From positions 558,001 to 622,000 of the forward strand of contig NZ_CP103950.1 in NCBI RefSeq assembly GCF_030517065.1: a stretch of 64,000 bases of DNA. Reading direction: 5' to 3'. Under the pieces are notes generated by a model. It was not told where the DNA came from, did no database searches, and saw nothing but the letters and a program-made list of their open reading frames with translations. The translations under genes were made by a program, and so were the position numbers. Positions 16,440-24,761 of this stretch are shown here, in pieces. Position 1 is the first letter of the stretch; each line of letters opens with the position of its first letter. The DNA comes from Riemerella columbina. GTDB lineage: Bacteria > Bacteroidota > Bacteroidia > Flavobacteriales > Weeksellaceae.

Positions 16440-18701
16440 TTACCATTTAATTTCCATTGTGAGGTAGTATTGTCTTGGTGCTGATGGAATAATCCCAGGA
16501 CCAGGATAGCCAGTGGCACGCCGCGTGAAATAAACCTCGTTGAGCAGGTTGTTTACGCCCATTTCTATTTTGAAACGTGAAGACCAGCGGTAAGATAGTG
16601 AAGCATCTACAATTTGATACGCGGGAATACTCCCACGGATACCCCAAATATGGTCGTTAGGGTCTGTCGGCTCATTGGTAGCACTGGTAAATTGCTCGCT
16701 CATATAGCTGTGTAGCAGGCTGCCCAAGAAATTTTTATATCCAATGGAAAGCCCAGATTTGAGGTTCACTTTTGGAACATATTCCACACGATTGCCTTTA
16801 ATTCCAGGGATTTCGGATTTGGTATATTCCGAATGGGTAATAGCGGTATTTAGGAACAAGTTCCACTTCCAATTTTCGGCGTTATGGAGCAATATTTTGT
16901 TGAGGTTAAAGTCTATAAGGGATTCTAACCCTGCAATAAATGCCGCTCCTACATTGGTTCTTACTTTGGCAACATCAGAAAATAAACCCTCGCGTTTGCG
17001 GAACACATTATCAATGCGGTTATTGTACCAAAGCCCAAAGAGGTTAATATCATAAGAAATATTATTCATCCAGTTACCTCTTATCCCGATGTCGCCAGTA
17101 TAGCCTGTTTCATCTTGAATATTAGGATCCACCACTTGCGAGTTATTCTCCACGCGAATATCACTAAAAGTCACCGAACGGTAGTTTTGAGAAAGGTTTG
17201 CATAGGCTTCAAAAGCTTTAAGAGGCTTATACGAAACCCCTAAACCAAACAAAAAGAAATTTCGCTGGCGCTGCTCCTCTTCGTTAAAGGTTTTATTGAA
17301 AATTACATTGCCTGCATTATCCTCAATAATCCGCTGATAAGCTCCTTGGCTGCCCGTTTGTATCCACTCCCAGCGGATGCCAGGCACCACAGACCAATAC
17401 TCACCCAATTTGATGATGTTTTCTGAGAAAAATGCTAAATTTTGGTTAGGATAGCGGTAATCTGATTGAAAAAAATAGTTAATATTCTGCTCATCAAAGT
17501 TAAAATCAGGACCAATGCCTGTGCTACCAGGACCTTGGCGACCGCTATTATTGGCACGATAATATTTACCACCGATGAGGAAAGCATGGTTCTTCTTGCC
17601 ATACTGCTTGAGAAATCTGGCTTCTACACCCCAATTTTTAAAATCGCCAGTAATTAAATCCCGAACGGCACCATCATAATCTGGATGGGCGACCTTGGAA
17701 GGGCGATATCCCAAAGAATATCTGGATGCATTTAGCCCAAAAGCATTCAAATTAAAAACCGAAGTTTTAGAAAATTTGTGGTTAAGTTTCAAGTTATAAA
17801 GATTCCAATCCACATGGAACCAATTTCGGGTTCTTTGGCTTTGGTAAGGGTCTTGATGAAATTGTGCATCGGTCAATCCGCCAGGTTGGTGGGCAAGGTA
17901 ATTGAACTTCGTGATCTCTGCGGAAGCTGTTGTTTTATCCGAAAGCGCATAATCCAAATGCAGATAAAAGTTTCGGGAATTATAATCAGAATTGGCTTGG
18001 AAACCATCGCCTTGTTTATAATTAAAAAAGGTATAGTAGCCTAATTTGCTCACGGTACCACTTAGAGAATTAAAAGTGGTATGGGTATTAAAACTGGCAT
18101 AAGTATTCCTGCTGATGAGTTCTATCGGTTTATTTTTCTCTGGCGATTTGAGCTTAAAATTCATCAATCCTCCGAACTGAGTACCATATTGTAACGAAGC
18201 GGCGCCTCGCACAATTTGTATTTCCTCCAGTGCTTCAGCGGGAGGCGTATAATAACTTTCGGGGTAGCCCAAAACATCGGCGCTAATATCATAGCCGTTT
18301 TGGCGTGTGTTAAAATTAGCCGAGCGGTTGGGGTTGAGACCACGCCCGCCAATATTGAGTTGCAACCCGCCATCATTGCTGTCAAAAACATTCACACCTG
18401 CCACTTGTGAGAAGATTTGCCGAGGGTTATTTAGGGCTTTATTCACGATTTTCACATCCATTAAAATAACCTCGGTTTTCTTAGCCGCGAAGATGCTGGT
18501 TTGCTCTACCTCACGAAGTTTACGGTTTTCAAAGGCTTCTAATTTATTTTTGATGAGTTGCACCTCTTTAATCTCGCGGACGCGCTCTTGCTCTTGGGCA
18601 TATAAAAATAACGGCGCCACGCATAGCGCTATGCTACAAGCCTTTGATGCGATCTTTAAACGGTAAAATCCAGTGTTTAGGGAGGAAAGATTCTTTTTCA
18701 T
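16440..18701 (-). CDS. FecA-like TonB-dependent receptor
   Basis: 753 residues. Signal peptide about 1-36 (ending LFLYAQ), then a plug domain with RQIFSQVAGVNVFD, GGRGLNPNRS and IQIVRGAASLQYGTQFGGLMNF, then a 22-strand barrel with the closing LTMEIKW aromatic terminus. The plug style (GG-RG-x-NPNRS, QYGTQFGG) is that of FecA/HemR-like iron receptors, not SusC. It should import a ferric chelate or similar ligand with TonB energy. It is the last gene of the ten-gene minus-strand operon, and its start lies 68 bases inside the end of the HTTM gene, so it is probably translationally coupled. Iron as the ligand is inferred from the subfamily and from the imelysin neighbour. Confidence 0.9.
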   Translation of the reverse strand: MKKNLSSLNTGFYRLKIASKACSIALCVAPLFLYAQEQERVREIKEVQLIKNKLEAFENRKLREVEQTSIFAAKKTEVILMDVKIVNKALNNPRQIFSQVAGVNVFDSNDGGLQLNIGGRGLNPNRSANFNTRQNGYDISADVLGYPESYYTPPAEALEEIQIVRGAASLQYGTQFGGLMNFKLKSPEKNKPIELISRNTYASFNTHTTFNSLSGTVSKLGYYTFFNYKQGDGFQANSDYNSRNFYLHLDYALSDKTTASAEITKFNYLAHQPGGLTDAQFHQDPYQSQRTRNWFHVDWNLYNLKLNHKFSKTSVFNLNAFGLNASRYSLGYRPSKVAHPDYDGAVRDLITGDFKNWGVEARFLKQYGKKNHAFLIGGKYYRANNSGRQGPGSTGIGPDFNFDEQNINYFFQSDYRYPNQNLAFFSENIIKLGEYWSVVPGIRWEWIQTGSQGAYQRIIEDNAGNVIFNKTFNEEEQRQRNFFLFGLGVSYKPLKAFEAYANLSQNYRSVTFSDIRVENNSQVVDPNIQDETGYTGDIGIRGNWMNNISYDINLFGLWYNNRIDNVFRKREGLFSDVAKVRTNVGAAFIAGLESLIDFNLNKILLHNAENWKWNLFLNTAITHSEYTKSEIPGIKGNRVEYVPKVNLKSGLSIGYKNFLGSLLHSYMSEQFTSATNEPTDPNDHIWGIRGSIPAYQIVDASLSYRWSSRFKIEMGVNNLLNEVYFTRRATGYPGPGIIPSAPRQYYLTMEIKW

Positions 18702-20004
18702 TTGCTAAATCTACATTAGGGTTAATATATAATTGACTTTTTCGCCCATTGAGCGCCACATATACCTCTGCGAAAACTTGAGGATTTTCCACACCTTTTT
18801 TTTCAAAATAAGCTTTGAGGAAGTGGGCATATTGCAGGATGAAATCGGGCTGAAAAGCCATTTGTTTTTCTTGGGTAGGTGTAAGAAAATCAGAGTTTTC
18901 TACAATATAAGTTTCTTTGGTTTTAGGGTTGTACACTTTAAATTCGGCATAGCCTGTTTTTTCCATGAGCATCACGCGCCAAGAGAATCTAAAACCTTCC
19001 TCTGTCCAGAACAACTCGTTAGGGTAGAGGAGGTAGCGCCACGGCAATAAAATTTGTACTGTGAAAAAAAAGGTTAAAATCACAGCAATAGGGCGCTTTA
19101 AAATTTTTGGCAGATGATAAATTTTCTGATTTTCGTATTTTTTAGGATTGAGATTAAGGCTGCGGTAGAGGTTTGCCCATAGTTTTTGATGCCATTCAGG
19201 AGAGAAATAAATGGTAGCGCCAAACATCATCACAAAAGGAAAAATGCCAATAGGGAACAAAATCCAAGTAAGCGTATGGAACACCACCACACTTAGAAAA
19301 GCCCAAGGTCGTGTTTTTTTATGCCACAGTAGAAAGGGAATGCAGAGATCGTAGAGCGCTCCAGCCCACGCGAATACAAAAGCGGTGGCATTTTGGTCTA
19401 ACAAAGGACCGATTAGCGGTAGGTGAAATTTTGAGGAAAGCCATATTTTCAGCGGCATTGCGTGGAGCAACCAATCCGAGTTGAGTTTGCAAAGCCCAGC
19501 ATAAAAGTAAACGATAGCCACTAAAAGTTTGATAGCATTAACCGTCCAAGCTGGCACCCATTGTTTTCGGTATTGTGGATGGCGTTCGGCATCAATGGAA
19601 AAGGCAGCATTCATCGGCAAAAAAATCATCAGAAAGCTTAGAATACTGATGAAGTAATAATGGTTGAGATAGTTGGTTTTGTCCATTAGCTCTATATAAG
19701 TGAAGCTGAGGAAAAATCCGATGATGGCAAAGCGGTACCAAAGCCCTATCATCACCAAAAAAGCAAAAATACCCGCTAAAATAAAGAGGGCGTAAGTGTA
19801 GATACCTAAGGGTTTTATCCATTCAAAACTGTAATAACTGAAGAAAAATTTCGGCTGAATATAGAGGCTATCAATCCAGCCATAAGCGAAAAATCGTCCA
19901 ATGCTGACCAACATCAGTACGCCAAAAAATAACCTATAAGTGCTCAATATACAAGCACTTACAGGTTGGAATAAAACTTTATGTATCAAGCTTTTAGTCA
20001 CCAT
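18634..20004 (-). CDS. HTTM domain membrane protein (gamma-carboxylase-like)
   Basis: 456 residues. The first ~300 residues are a multi-helix membrane domain of the HTTM type (horizontally transferred transmembrane domain), as in vitamin K-dependent gamma-carboxylases: LFFGVLMLVSIGRFF, a K-x-x-Y-x-x-H/Y pattern (TNYLNHYYFISIL), and MKIWLSSK-like loops. The last ~150 residues (ELFWTEEGFRFSWRVMLMEKTGYAEFKVYNP) are the soluble part conserved in bacterial members. Bacterial HTTM proteins are found beside imelysin genes in Bacteroidetes. Their chemistry is unproven. It overlaps the imelysin gene by 11 bases and the FecA-like gene by 68 bases, so all three are coupled. Confidence 0.87.
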   Translation of the reverse strand: MVTKSLIHKVLFQPVSACILSTYRLFFGVLMLVSIGRFFAYGWIDSLYIQPKFFFSYYSFEWIKPLGIYTYALFILAGIFAFLVMIGLWYRFAIIGFFLSFTYIELMDKTNYLNHYYFISILSFLMIFLPMNAAFSIDAERHPQYRKQWVPAWTVNAIKLLVAIVYFYAGLCKLNSDWLLHAMPLKIWLSSKFHLPLIGPLLDQNATAFVFAWAGALYDLCIPFLLWHKKTRPWAFLSVVVFHTLTWILFPIGIFPFVMMFGATIYFSPEWHQKLWANLYRSLNLNPKKYENQKIYHLPKILKRPIAVILTFFFTVQILLPWRYLLYPNELFWTEEGFRFSWRVMLMEKTGYAEFKVYNPKTKETYIVENSDFLTPTQEKQMAFQPDFILQYAHFLKAYFEKKGVENPQVFAEVYVALNGRKSQLYINPNVDLANEKESFLPKHWILPFKDRIKGL

Positions 20005-21163
20005 CTGTGTCCATATAAGAAATCGTGATGTTAAGAACTTGTGCCATATCTACTTTGAGCTTAGGAATATTATTCTGAAGCTGTCCATAGGCCGTTTTCA
20101 TTGGGTTGATGTCCGTGGCTATTTGCTCTTTAAAGTTAGGTTTTAGCGCTCCAATCGCTGTTTTAGCATAATCAAACTGGGTGTTAATGTCCTTTGCTAA
20201 GGTTTTATTTTGGTTGATTTTGTTGCTCATATAGTCTATGTATTGCTGTAGCGAAGGACCTTGAGCGCCATCTTTGCCCTTACCTTGGAAGAAATTTTGC
20301 ATCGCTTGGGTGCCTAAGAGTGCATAGGAACGGTTGTACTGCGGCGAAAATTGACTTTCTACCAATTCTGGCTTAGGCGCCTCACTTTGTTGCATATACA
20401 TTGGGGTTAGAATCCCCGAAGGATAGCCGATTTTCCCAGCACGGAGGTTTTTCTCATAATATTGAACATAGGCATTAACCACCAAGCTAATGCTACCCGA
20501 AGCACTGCTGCCCGTATTGTTGATGAACTGCGTGCGTGTGGCTTTCAAATCGGATAAAACTTCTGTTGAAGATTTTAGGATTTCCTTAGAAAGCGCTTGT
20601 ATATAAGCATGATAGGCAGGCGCATTGGCATCATTGGTGAAGTGTGAGATAATCGCCTCATCAGAATTGCCAAATCCATTGATGAGGTAGTCTATCGCAG
20701 GAAGACCTTGGGCAATTTGCCCACCGCTAATTTTGGAAAGCTTACGGAATTCATAGTCTTTTGCAATGGCGTTTTGTTTGATGTTCTCTACATTGGTCGG
20801 ATAGGTGTTGAGGCGGTATTGAAAATTGATATCCTCAGCCTTTCCAAAACGATAAAATCCAATGTATTGATAAGCTTCATAAGCCTTGTTGAGGGCTACT
20901 CTTGCCGCATTAAGGTTGGCAGAGTTGGGAGTTTCAGTAAAAATCTTGATTTTTTCTTCTAAAGTTTCTGCGGTTTGGGCAAAATCTTGGGTATAAGGGA
21001 TAAAAAAATGATCTATCCAATGGGTTAGCATAGCGGTTCTATCAAAACCATCTGTGGTGCCAGAGCCGTTGCCTTCACTCCCAGAGCCACTATCACTGCC
21101 GCCACACGAGCTGAGCCATAAGAAAAAACCGAGTAATAAGGAGATTTTAAAGTATTTTATCAT
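19994..21163 (-). CDS. imelysin-like lipoprotein
   Basis: 389 residues. Lipoprotein signal with Cys20 (LWLSSCGG), then a Gly/Ser-rich linker, then the imelysin (M75/IrpA-like) two-bundle helical fold from about 43. The classic GxHxxE site is replaced by GLPAID at 153-158, so the usual His and Glu are Pro and Asp. That variant is common among Bacteroidetes imelysins, and it argues against the metal-binding or peptidase role proposed for the canonical motif. Relatives (IrpA, EfeO) are iron-linked. It overlaps the HTTM gene by 11 bases. A hairpin lies in its 85-base upstream gap. Confidence 0.9.
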   Translation of the reverse strand: MIKYFKISLLLGFFLWLSSCGGSDSGSGSEGNGSGTTDGFDRTAMLTHWIDHFFIPYTQDFAQTAETLEEKIKIFTETPNSANLNAARVALNKAYEAYQYIGFYRFGKAEDINFQYRLNTYPTNVENIKQNAIAKDYEFRKLSKISGGQIAQGLPAIDYLINGFGNSDEAIISHFTNDANAPAYHAYIQALSKEILKSSTEVLSDLKATRTQFINNTGSSASGSISLVVNAYVQYYEKNLRAGKIGYPSGILTPMYMQQSEAPKPELVESQFSPQYNRSYALLGTQAMQNFFQGKGKDGAQGPSLQQYIDYMSNKINQNKTLAKDINTQFDYAKTAIGALKPNFKEQIATDINPMKTAYGQLQNNIPKLKVDMAQVLNITISYMDTDGD

Positions 21164-21177
21164 AAGAGTAATATTTA

Positions 21178-21219
21178 AGCCACTACAGCCCTGAGGAAAA
21201 TCAAGGCTGTGGTGTGGCT
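21178..21219 (-). promoter_or_regulatory. intercistronic hairpin inside the ten-gene operon
   Basis: An imperfect inverted repeat: AGCCACTACAGCC (21178-21190) against GGCTGTGGTGTGGCT (21205-21219), about 13 pairs with a small bulge. It lies in the largest gap of the operon, before the imelysin gene. No U tract follows it on the transcribed strand, so it looks like an mRNA stability or processing element and not a full terminator. Confidence 0.5.
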
Positions 21220-21248
21220 ATGGTTTAAAAATTATTTAATGGTTTTGA

Positions 21249-22016
21249 TTAAAGAGTTATTTTTTTAGAATAGAAACCCTTCTGATTTTCTAAAGTAATG
21301 ATGTACATGCCTTTAGGCAATGTGTTGAGGTCTATTTTTTCAGTACCATTAACGGTTTGAGTTTTTAATGTCTGCCCATTAAGGTTGATGATTTTCAGTG
21401 TTGATTTCTGAGCCGTGGTGAGGTGCAAAACTTTATTTTGTACAACCATTAGGGCTTCTTTAGCGGAAATTTCACGAACGCCCATATTGCCTTTTTTCTC
21501 AAAACTAAATAGGTCTACTTTCATAGAGCCGTTAATATCATTGGCGCTACTTCCACCATTGGTATTGATGTTAAGAGTGAACCCCACGGCATTATGAGGA
21601 GCAGTCATTTCTCTTTCTATTTTTATCCATCCATCTTGGTTCCGTTCCATGACATCAGTATCAGAGGTTAAAGAATAACCAGAACTATCTAGCCAAGTCA
21701 GTCTATAAACAATATTTCTATCGGGATTGGTATCGTGAATATAGAAAGAGAGGATGTATTTTTGATTACCTTGGATTCCTGTTTTACTTTTAAAACGAAG
21801 ACTTTTTCCTAATTTTAGCTCTGCACAATAGCTCCCATCTTGTGGATTGTCAGATGATTGGATGGCATCAGCTTTTCCCCATGTGGTAGGATAGAAAGAC
21901 TGTTGTCCCAAATACCAATCACTGTTCCATTCTTCTAAGCTGGGGTTGGTGATGAGGTTTTGTGAGAATAGAGGTAATGCCATCAATAAACTCGGTACTA
22001 ATAATAATTTTTTCAT
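21249..22016 (-). CDS. T9SS type A sorting-domain protein
   Basis: 255 residues. Signal peptide 1-18 (LPLFSQ). Residues about 20-165 form a beta-sandwich of carbohydrate-binding-module style (LITNPSLEEWN, GSYCAELKLG, YILSFYIHDTN, GWIKIEREMTAP). The last ~75 residues are a type A C-terminal sorting domain (LKIINLNGQTLKTQ, LPKGMYIITLEN, SKKITL). The protein should therefore be exported by the type IX system and attached to the surface or released. It lies 85 bases upstream of the imelysin gene and 36 bases after DUF4856. A surface ligand-binding role alongside the SusCD importer is inferred. Confidence 0.88.
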   Translation of the reverse strand: MKKLLLVPSLLMALPLFSQNLITNPSLEEWNSDWYLGQQSFYPTTWGKADAIQSSDNPQDGSYCAELKLGKSLRFKSKTGIQGNQKYILSFYIHDTNPDRNIVYRLTWLDSSGYSLTSDTDVMERNQDGWIKIEREMTAPHNAVGFTLNINTNGGSSANDINGSMKVDLFSFEKKGNMGVREISAKEALMVVQNKVLHLTTAQKSTLKIINLNGQTLKTQTVNGTEKIDLNTLPKGMYIITLENQKGFYSKKITL

Positions 22017-22052
22017 AATATAACACTGGTTTTAAAAATAGGTTGATAAAAG

Positions 22053-23219
22053 TTAAATTTCGTTTAAGTTAAAGCCATACGCCGTCGCAATAGTTTGAGC
22101 GGTATAGAGTAGAGAGCCTTTGGTTTTGGAGTCTGCAGCCAATCGATCAATCTCCCAGAATCCATCAGTACCTCTAAGATCAGAAAGTAACTGCTGAATT
22201 TCAGAATGGTTTAAATAAGGCGTATTATCGTTTTTTAGAGTAGCATTAAGGGCATAGATAAAGCCGTAAGCCTCAGATAATCCGTGGAATGCATTTCTTG
22301 GATCTTCTTTTAAATCAGGAATGGCTTTTTTGAGATAATAAATAGCTCTGGCGGCAAAAAGTGTGTTGAGCTCCTTTTTGATGATGGCAGCTTGTTGGTT
22401 CATTTCAGTATAATTTTTCTCCGCGATGGCTTTTCTGCCTAAAAAGTAAGCTTTATAAACACGCTCATCTATGCCTTTGAGAAATGGCATATCTTTAGTT
22501 TCTTTTTCTAAATAGTTAGCGATAAACAATGGTTTGAATACTGAATTTTCTTTTCCCAAATAAGCAAATGCCATATCCCAATGATGTTCTAATTCGGTAT
22601 ATTTTTTTCCTGGAACCAATACCAAGTCAGAATTATCTTTTTGAAGTTTTACATTATTTAAAACTTCATCGCTCAGGTGATGATTATTGATTCTATCTAA
22701 TAATGTCAATCCCATTAAGGCTTTCTGTAGCACTTGACCTGTTTCCTCTCCATAACTATTCACATAACGTCTTTCTTCTTCATAACCAATCCAACCTGCT
22801 ATGCCTTTATTAGCTTCTTGATTCGCATTTGCTATAAGCTCTAAGTCCTCAAAATAATGATCTATATCTTTTTTAACTTGCGCTTTTATTGTTTCATTTT
22901 TAAGGTAATATCCTATAGATTGAGCGGTGATATCTTCTATACTTTTCCCAAAATGCATTTTCTCTTGATATTTTTCTCTTGAAAAAGAACTGCTGCTTTT
23001 CATTCTGTTGTCTAACCAATAAAATTGGTCGATGAGTAACTTACCTTCTTCCAAATCCACGGTAGAGATATCTTCTCTGGAGAATTGATAATCGTATGAA
23101 ATGGGAGGGGTATGTGGCGTAACCGCAGAAGTGGGCTGTTCATCTGCGCTACTACCTCTGGAGCAAGATGAAAGGACAAGGGTAGAAAGTAAAGTAGAGA
23201 TAATAAGTTTATTTTTCAT
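22053..23219 (-). CDS. DUF4856 lipoprotein
   Basis: 388 residues. Lipobox LVLSSC puts the lipidated Cys at 19. The rest is mainly helical. The family signature GKKYTELEHHWDMAFAYLG lies near 207-225, and a second block, HGLSEAYGFIYAL, near 316-328. DUF4856 occurs in Bacteroidetes beside imelysin and SusCD genes and has no known activity. The paired His in ELEHHWD and nearby acidic residues could bind metal, which is only a guess. It sits between an unknown lipoprotein gene (15 bases) and the T9SS cargo gene. Confidence 0.86.
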   Translation of the reverse strand: MKNKLIISTLLSTLVLSSCSRGSSADEQPTSAVTPHTPPISYDYQFSREDISTVDLEEGKLLIDQFYWLDNRMKSSSSFSREKYQEKMHFGKSIEDITAQSIGYYLKNETIKAQVKKDIDHYFEDLELIANANQEANKGIAGWIGYEEERRYVNSYGEETGQVLQKALMGLTLLDRINNHHLSDEVLNNVKLQKDNSDLVLVPGKKYTELEHHWDMAFAYLGKENSVFKPLFIANYLEKETKDMPFLKGIDERVYKAYFLGRKAIAEKNYTEMNQQAAIIKKELNTLFAARAIYYLKKAIPDLKEDPRNAFHGLSEAYGFIYALNATLKNDNTPYLNHSEIQQLLSDLRGTDGFWEIDRLAADSKTKGSLLYTAQTIATAYGFNLNEI

Positions 23220-23234
23220 AATATAATTAATTTT

Positions 23235-23846
23235 TTAAGGTAAAATAATTTTTTCACAATAAGGGGCAAGCTCGCTATAACCATCAGTATATAATGAAGT
23301 TTCATACTTTAAAATAGGTGTAACTACAATACCATCATCAGATTTTGCTTGAATGCTGGCGTTCATTTTAAATACATCATAGCCTGCACCATCCACGGAT
23401 AAATAGAGCGGATAGCCAGACTTTACTTTGAACTGAATCTCATAGGTTTGTCCATTTTCTATTTGTGCAGGTTGTCCATTTTCATTATAGCTTCTTAGCG
23501 TGGCTAAGGTTTTCTCTGGTGTTATATATTTGATATCAAATAATGAGCGACTATAGTTATAATGATCAAGATGCTCTTCTGAAAAGCTGTATTTTAGGGT
23601 AACAGTATACTCTCTATGAGGTCCAGAGATATCTACTCCAGGGTATTGAAAGTTCAATTCATTTTCTTTAGGATCACATATAGAAGGTACCATATTGATG
23701 TAGTCAATATCAGGCACATCTATTTTTCCTTTATTAGGGAATAGAGTGTTGTAATCCTCATCTGGGAGATCTTGGACGCGCTCATTACAACCGAAAAATA
23801 AAAATCCGATGCTAAGAAAGAGGCTTATATTTTTCATTTTCTTCAT
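23235..23846 (-). CDS. unknown lipoprotein of the SusCD operon
   Basis: 203 residues. Lipobox LFFGC with Cys at 20. The mature part is beta-rich (YTVTLKYSFSE, YEIQFKVKSGYPLYLSVDG, VVTPILKYETSLY) and has two Cys besides the lipid one (near 57 and 198) that could form a disulphide. No family was recognised. It is not an evident HmuY. A second start, 9 bases downstream, is possible. It lies 3 bases after DUF4302 and 15 bases before DUF4856, so it is part of the same operon and is probably a surface or periplasm-facing outer-membrane lipoprotein. Confidence 0.75.
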   Translation of the reverse strand: MKKMKNISLFLSIGFLFFGCNERVQDLPDEDYNTLFPNKGKIDVPDIDYINMVPSICDPKENELNFQYPGVDISGPHREYTVTLKYSFSEEHLDHYNYSRSLFDIKYITPEKTLATLRSYNENGQPAQIENGQTYEIQFKVKSGYPLYLSVDGAGYDVFKMNASIQAKSDDGIVVTPILKYETSLYTDGYSELAPYCEKIILP

Positions 23847-23849
23847 TTT

Positions 23850-24761
23850 TTAAGAGTTGATGATTTCTGCAGTATAGCCTTCTACTGAGGCATAGTAGGC
23901 ATTACCATTTTTAATGAAATTTCTGAATACGACCCCATCTTTTAGTTTGATGCCAGGATAGAAGAGTAGTCCATTTTCGGTGGGCATATAGCCAGAGCCC
24001 AGCGCCGAGTAATAAGAACTTTTATAAAGGGTAGGTTGCCAGTTTTTAATAAACACAGTATATCTATTTTCAGGACTTATTTTTCTGGTTTGTATATTAC
24101 TTTCGTATTCTATATCACCCGCTTTATTTTTGATGACTAACTTGGGATTATTCAGTTGCTCAAAACTCAATTTTTGGTAGAAGGTTTGGTACATCTGTTC
24201 TTTCGGTGTTGGGTGTGCCACCTCTCTTTTAGATAGTACAATATACTCTTTACCTTGTTCTATATAATTATTCGTTCTAAAAAAAAGCCGCCCTTGTGAA
24301 TCTTTTTTCCAAAATAGAAAATCACTTTTTAGAAGCTGGTGGATGTAATTATAAGTGACAAAACTAAGCTCTGTATAGGTATTTTGCTTTATTTCAAAAT
24401 CACTGGTTTTAAGATTAGTAGCACTATCATAATTATAGTCTGATAACATTTCTACTGTTCCGTTATTATTAAATTTAGCATAAAATTGATATCCTCCTTT
24501 TCCAAATTTTTTGTCAATAAAAATTACTGAATAGTCAGAAGTTTTAATATTCTTAACTGGATCTGAGAATTTAAGCGAGTCGGTTTCTGGGAAATAAGTG
24601 ATTAGCCAGCCGTGTGTTGCACTCACCAAATCTGTACGCAAGGCATTGATAGTCGCTTGCGTTCTATGCGAAGGACTTTCTTTAAAAGTAAACTGGTCTT
24701 TATCTCTACACGACTGTAGCATTAAAACCAAACCGAGAATATAGCTGATATAAATTTTCAT
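23850..24761 (-). CDS. DUF4302 lipoprotein
   Basis: 303 residues. Lipobox MLQSC, Cys at 18. The conserved DUF4302 core starts with a helix (TINALRTDLVSATHGWLITYFPETD) and continues as beta strands with GGYQFYAKFNNNGTVEMLSDYN, as in other Bacteroidetes members. The function is unknown, but the family occurs in SusCD loci with the TIGR04549 metallohydrolase lipoprotein. Its start overlaps the upstream metallohydrolase gene by 4 bases (ATGA), so the two are translationally coupled and likely made in equal amounts. Confidence 0.88.
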   Translation of the reverse strand: MKIYISYILGLVLMLQSCRDKDQFTFKESPSHRTQATINALRTDLVSATHGWLITYFPETDSLKFSDPVKNIKTSDYSVIFIDKKFGKGGYQFYAKFNNNGTVEMLSDYNYDSATNLKTSDFEIKQNTYTELSFVTYNYIHQLLKSDFLFWKKDSQGRLFFRTNNYIEQGKEYIVLSKREVAHPTPKEQMYQTFYQKLSFEQLNNPKLVIKNKAGDIEYESNIQTRKISPENRYTVFIKNWQPTLYKSSYYSALGSGYMPTENGLLFYPGIKLKDGVVFRNFIKNGNAYYASVEGYTAEIINS

